A DNA stretch of 64,000 nt from Rhodocyclaceae bacterium (lineage in GTDB: Bacteria; Pseudomonadota; Gammaproteobacteria; Burkholderiales; CAIKXV01). Position 1 is the stretch's first letter. Every line of letters starts with the position of its first letter. The stretch spans positions 167,473 through 231,472 of the forward strand of contig JADCHX010000004.1 of NCBI GenBank assembly GCA_020248265.1, read 5' to 3'. Under the pieces are notes generated by a model that saw only the letters and a list, made by a program, of their open reading frames with translations, was not told where the DNA came from and did no database searches. Shown here one piece after another: positions 61,035-64,000 of this stretch. The position numbers were made by a program, and so were the translations under genes.

Positions 61035-61063
61035 CTGACACATAACTGTCCCAGTCCTGTCAC
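61035..61063 (+). promoter_or_regulatory. triple Pho-box half-site array upstream of phnC
   Basis: Three 7-mers spaced by exactly four bases: CTGACAC (61035-61041), CTGTCCC (61046-61052) and CTGTCAC (61057-61063). The PhoB consensus is CTGTCAT repeated with an 11-bp period. A possible -10 (TACCTT, 61074-61079) begins ten bases after the last half-site, the geometry of PhoB-activated promoters. The phnC ATG follows at 61106. Confidence 0.65.
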
Positions 61064-61105
61064 GAGCGGTTGCTACCTTGCGTCGGTTATCGACGGAGAC
61101 AGGCG

Positions 61106-61924
61106 ATGCTCGAGATCCAGCAGATTGGCAAGGCGTTCGGAAAGGTTCACGCGCTGAAGTCCGTGAGCCTCGACATTCCGCAGGGCCAGATGGTCGGGAT
61201 CATCGGCCGGTCCGGCGCGGGCAAGTCGACGCTGCTGCGCATGATCAATCGCCTCGCCGAACCCACCTCGGGCACGATCACCTGGAAGGGTGAGGCGGTC
61301 AGTGCGCTCAGGGGCAGGGCCCTGCTGCAGTGGCGTGCGCGCTGCGCGATGATCTTCCAGCAGTTCAATCTGGTGCCGCGCCTGGACGTGATCACCAACG
61401 TGCTGATGGGTTGCGTGTCCCGGCATGGCACCCTGCCTTCGCTGGTCAAGCGCTTCACCGAGGCGGAGCGCGCGATGGCCGTGCTGGCGCTGGAGCGGCT
61501 CGACTGCGCGCACCTGGCGCTGCAGCGCGCCGAAACCCTGTCCGGTGGCCAGCAGCAGCGCGTGGCGATCGCGCGCGCGATGATGCAGGACCCGGACATC
61601 CTGCTGGCCGACGAGCCGATCGCCTCGCTCGATCCGCGCAGCGCCATCCAGGTGATGCAGGCCCTGCGCTCGATCAACCGCGACGATGGCATCACGGTGA
61701 TCTGCAACCTGCACACCCTCGACACGGCTCGCCAGTACTGCGACCGGATCGTCGGCATCGCCAGCGGTGAAGTGCTGTTCGACGGCAGCCCGGCCGAACT
61801 CACCACCGAAACGGTGCGCCGCATCTATGGCGTCGAGGGCGACGCGGCCGGGTTCGACGAATCGGCGACCTCCACCGCGGCCGGATTCGAGCTGCCAGCG
61901 GTGGCCCAGGCTGCTGCCGCCTGA
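61106..61924 (+). CDS. phnC: phosphonate ABC transporter ATP-binding protein
   Basis: 272-residue ATPase of the phosphonate/phosphite importer. Walker A is GRSGAGKST (34-42), followed by the Q loop [14 protein letters not shown], the signature LSGGQQQR, Walker [14 protein letters not shown] and the switch His in [23 protein letters not shown] after the Q loop is characteristic of PhnC. GGAGAC precedes the ATG; twelve further codons upstream are open but lack a ribosome site. First gene of phnC-phnD-phnD-phnE. Confidence 0.95.
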   Translation: MLEIQQIGKAFGKVHALKSVSLDIPQGQMVGIIGRSGAGKSTLLRMINRLAEPTSGTITWKGEAVSALRGRALLQWRARCAMIFQQFNLVPRLDVITNVLMGCVSRHGTLPSLVKRFTEAERAMAVLALERLDCAHLALQRAETLSGGQQQRVAIARAMMQDPDILLADEPIASLDPRSAIQVMQALRSINRDDGITVICNLHTLDTARQYCDRIVGIASGEVLFDGSPAELTTETVRRIYGVEGDAAGFDESATSTAAGFELPAVAQAAAA

Positions 61925-61964
61925 TCCGCCCCCCATACCGCAACACTCACAGGGAGAAGTTCCA

Positions 61965-62882
61965 ATGTTCGCAAGCAATCGCCTCCTGGCCGCAGGCCTG
62001 CTCGGCATCGGCGTGGCGCTGTCGTCCGCTGCCAGCCACGCGCAGGAGTGGAAGAAGAAGTTTCCGGTGGTCGGGTTCAGTTCGGTGAGTTCCGAGAACC
62101 AGGCAGCGACCCAGGCCCGATACAAGCAACTGGCCGATGTGTTCCGGGAGAAGCTGGGCGTCGAACTGCGCATCTTCACCGCCACCGACTACGCTGGTAC
62201 CGTGCAGGCGCTGACGTCGGGGCAGATCCAGATGGCGCAGGTCGGTGCGAGCGCCTACGCCGCGGCCTGGATCGATTCCAACGGCCAGGTCGAGCCGTTG
62301 GTGACCAACCAGGAAGTCGACGGGTCGCTCGGCTACCACTCGATCCTGATCGTCAAGGCGGACAGCCCGTTCAAGCGCATCGAGGATCTCAAGGGAAGGT
62401 CGCTCGCCTGGGCCGATCCGAACTCCACGTCCGGCTTCCTGATTCCGCTCGTTTCGCTGCGCGCCGTCGGTATCGAGCCGGACAAGTTCTTCGGCAAGAC
62501 GCTGTTCTCGGGTGGCCACGAGCAGAGCGTGCTCGGCGTCATCAACGGGCAGTTCGATTCCGGTTTCACCTGGTCGTCGAAGGGTCACAACGCTGGGCAG
62601 ATCCGCGCGATGGTCGACCGCGGCGTGCTCAAGATGGATCAGTTCCGGGTCATCTGGGAGTCGCCGCTGATCCCGAACCCGCTGGTGATCGTGCGCAAGG
62701 ATCTCCCGGCCGACATGCGCCGCGACCTGCTCGCGTTCTGGACCGACCTGGCCAAGACGCATCCGCAGATCGCGGAACTGGCTGCGCGTGGCAAGACCGC
62801 CGGTTTCGTCCCGGCCACGCACGAGATGTACAAGCCGGTGCTCGATGCCGCTCTCGAAGTGCGCAAGAACCGGAAGCGGTGA
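61965..62882 (+). CDS. phnD: phosphonate ABC transporter substrate-binding protein, copy 1
   Basis: 305-residue periplasmic protein. Signal peptide ends SAASHAQE. PhnD features: FREKLGVELRIFTATDYAGTVQALTSGQIQMA, then the ligand-facing Tyr/Ser segments GASAYAAAW and NSTSGFLIPL, and GGHEQSVLGVINGQFDSG. AGGGAGAAG precedes the ATG. A second, similar binding protein follows directly, so the importer may accept two ligand types. Confidence 0.94.
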   Translation: MFASNRLLAAGLLGIGVALSSAASHAQEWKKKFPVVGFSSVSSENQAATQARYKQLADVFREKLGVELRIFTATDYAGTVQALTSGQIQMAQVGASAYAAAWIDSNGQVEPLVTNQEVDGSLGYHSILIVKADSPFKRIEDLKGRSLAWADPNSTSGFLIPLVSLRAVGIEPDKFFGKTLFSGGHEQSVLGVINGQFDSGFTWSSKGHNAGQIRAMVDRGVLKMDQFRVIWESPLIPNPLVIVRKDLPADMRRDLLAFWTDLAKTHPQIAELAARGKTAGFVPATHEMYKPVLDAALEVRKNRKR

Positions 62883-62883
62883 C

Positions 62884-63789
62884 GTGAGGCTCGCCTGGAT
62901 CGCAGCGCCGCTGCTCGCCCTGCTTGCCGCGTCGGCCTCGGCGCAGGACTGGCGGGCGAGGTATCCGGTGGTCTCCATGAGTGCGGTCAGCTCCGAGAGC
63001 CAGGGTGCCACCGAAGCGCGGTTCAAGGACTTCGCCAGGGTCTTCAAGGATCGTTTCGGGGTCGAGCTGCGCATCCATATCGCGTCGAGCTACTCGGGAA
63101 CAATCCAGGCACTGACTTCCGGGCAGATCCAGTTCGCCAACCTCGGCCCTGCCGCATACGCAGCCGCATGGATCGACTCCGACGGCGGCGTGGAGCCGCT
63201 GGCGGCGGCGAAAGAGGTCGATGGCGATATCGGTTACCACTCGCACCTGATCGTACGGTCGGACTCGCCCTTCCAGAAGATCGAGGACCTGAAGGGGCGC
63301 AGCCTCGCCTGGGCGGATCCGAACTCGGCCTCGGGCTACCTGATTCCGCTGGTCTCGCTGCGCGCGGCCGGCATCGACGCGACGAAGCATTTCGGGCGTA
63401 CCGTGTTCTCCGGCGGTCATGAGCAGAGCGCGCTGGGCGTGGTCGGCGGCCAGTTCGACAGCGCATTCGTGTTCGGTGCGCGCGATCCGCTCGCGCGCGG
63501 CGTGTTGCACATGATGGCCCAGCGCGGGGTACTCGATACCAGCCGGCTGCGCGTGGTCTGGCGTTCGCCCTTGATCCCCGGCTCGCCGGTCACCGTCCGC
63601 AAGGACCTGCCGGCGGACATGAAGCGCGACATCCAGAAGCTGTTCGTCGATCTGTACTCGATCGACCCCCGGATGGCCGAGATCGTCGCGCGCGGCAAGA
63701 CCCAGGGCTATGTCCCGGTGACCCATGACATGTACCAGCCCCTGCTCGATGCCGTGCAGGAGCAGCGTCGCATGCGGCGGAAGGGATGA
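62884..63789 (+). CDS. phnD: phosphonate ABC transporter substrate-binding protein, copy 2
   Basis: 301-residue paralogue of the preceding gene, starting at a GTG one base after its stop. Signal peptide ends ASASAQDW. The fold markers are parallel (SSYSGTIQALTSGQIQFANLG, GPAAYAAAW, NSASGYLIPL, GGHEQSALGVVGGQ). Differences cluster in the hinge and ligand loops (TDY against SSY, GASAY against GPAAY). The stop shares ATGA with phnE. Confidence 0.93.
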   Translation: MRLAWIAAPLLALLAASASAQDWRARYPVVSMSAVSSESQGATEARFKDFARVFKDRFGVELRIHIASSYSGTIQALTSGQIQFANLGPAAYAAAWIDSDGGVEPLAAAKEVDGDIGYHSHLIVRSDSPFQKIEDLKGRSLAWADPNSASGYLIPLVSLRAAGIDATKHFGRTVFSGGHEQSALGVVGGQFDSAFVFGARDPLARGVLHMMAQRGVLDTSRLRVVWRSPLIPGSPVTVRKDLPADMKRDIQKLFVDLYSIDPRMAEIVARGKTQGYVPVTHDMYQPLLDAVQEQRRMRRKG

Positions 63790-64000
63790 CCATGTCCAGT
63801 ACGGCCAGCGGCCTGGAAGCGGTCCGCGCGTTCGAGACGAACTGGCGAGCGTTGCAGGTGCGCAAGCGCTGGCTCACGCTCGGCTACGGACTGCTGTTCG
63901 CCGCCGTGTTCGCCGCGTCGGCCTGGGTCGGCGAGTTCAACCTGGTGAAGCTGTTCCAGGGGCTGCCGCGTATTCACGAGTATGTTGCCAAGACCCTTCC
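63786..64000 (+). CDS. phnE: phosphonate ABC transporter permease (cut by window end)
   Basis: First 71 codons of the inner-membrane permease. A hydrophilic start (MTMSSTASGLEAVRAFETNW) is followed by the first membrane helix (LGYGLLFAAVFAASAWV) and FNLVKLFQGLPRIHEYV, the PhnE pattern before the permease domain. The ATG at 63786 overlaps the phnD stop; a second ATG two codons later is possible. Confidence 0.9.
   Translation, partial: MTMSSTASGLEAVRAFETNWRALQVRKRWLTLGYGLLFAAVFAASAWVGEFNLVKLFQGLPRIHEYVAKTL

Overview
The window is GC-rich, densely packed bacterial chromosome. Its gene content points to a soil or water betaproteobacterium, most likely Burkholderiales. The main reason is ten separate periplasmic solute-binding proteins of the Bug/TctC (tripartite tricarboxylate transporter) family, an expansion typical of Alcaligenaceae/Comamonadaceae-like genomes. 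I see no rRNA, tRNA, CRISPR array or replication origin. Both window edges cut genes: a Bug protein at the left and phnE at the right.

Layout. 1-12.0 kb: Bug proteins mixed with small catabolic units (polysaccharide deacetylase, nitroreductase, DapA-like aldolase, phosphodiesterase), a DUF808 membrane protein, a DUF1653 protein and an antitoxin remnant. 12.1-17.6 kb: a tightly coupled five-gene operon encoding an exported Ig-like protein, a zinc-ribbon membrane protein, two exported caspase-like proteases and an OmpA-like peptidoglycan-binding protein. A sigma-28-like promoter sequence precedes it. This is the best candidate for an undescribed system. 17.6-23.0 kb: a GntR regulator divergent from a Bug protein, an enolase-superfamily enzyme, a flavin monooxygenase and a lipoprotein hydrolase; two promoters share a TTGACAATT element. 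23.5-28.2 kb: a ThDP enzyme, two SMP-30 proteins and a Bug protein.

28.3-31.4 kb is an AT-richer island. Wrecked IS66 and integrase fragments lie beside an AAA ATPase plus DUF4435/Toprim gene pair with the layout of the PARIS anti-phage system. 31.5-36.1 kb is an operon of two FAD oxidoreductases, an Ldh-type dehydrogenase and a Bug protein. 36.3-43.5 kb holds an outer-membrane beta-barrel protein, an OmpR-type two-component system and a Csu-like chaperone-usher pilus operon made of spore-coat-U (SCPU) subunits.

43.8-56.8 kb contains further Bug-linked catabolic operons (CoA-transferase/CitE, argininosuccinate-lyase-like, alpha/beta hydrolase), an orphan molybdenum hydroxylase large subunit, an amidase and a VapBC toxin-antitoxin pair. 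56.9-64 kb is a phosphonate-use locus. On the minus strand are a PhnZ-like HD oxygenase, a PhnY-like aldehyde dehydrogenase and an SDR; on the plus strand are an MFS transporter and phnC-phnD-phnD-phnE. A three-half-site Pho-box-like array lies in front of phnC, which suggests induction by phosphate starvation.

Most transport genes sit in 2-5 gene units with the enzymes that presumably act on the imported acid. No TctA/TctB membrane subunits are present, so the Bug proteins must share permeases encoded elsewhere or act as sensors.
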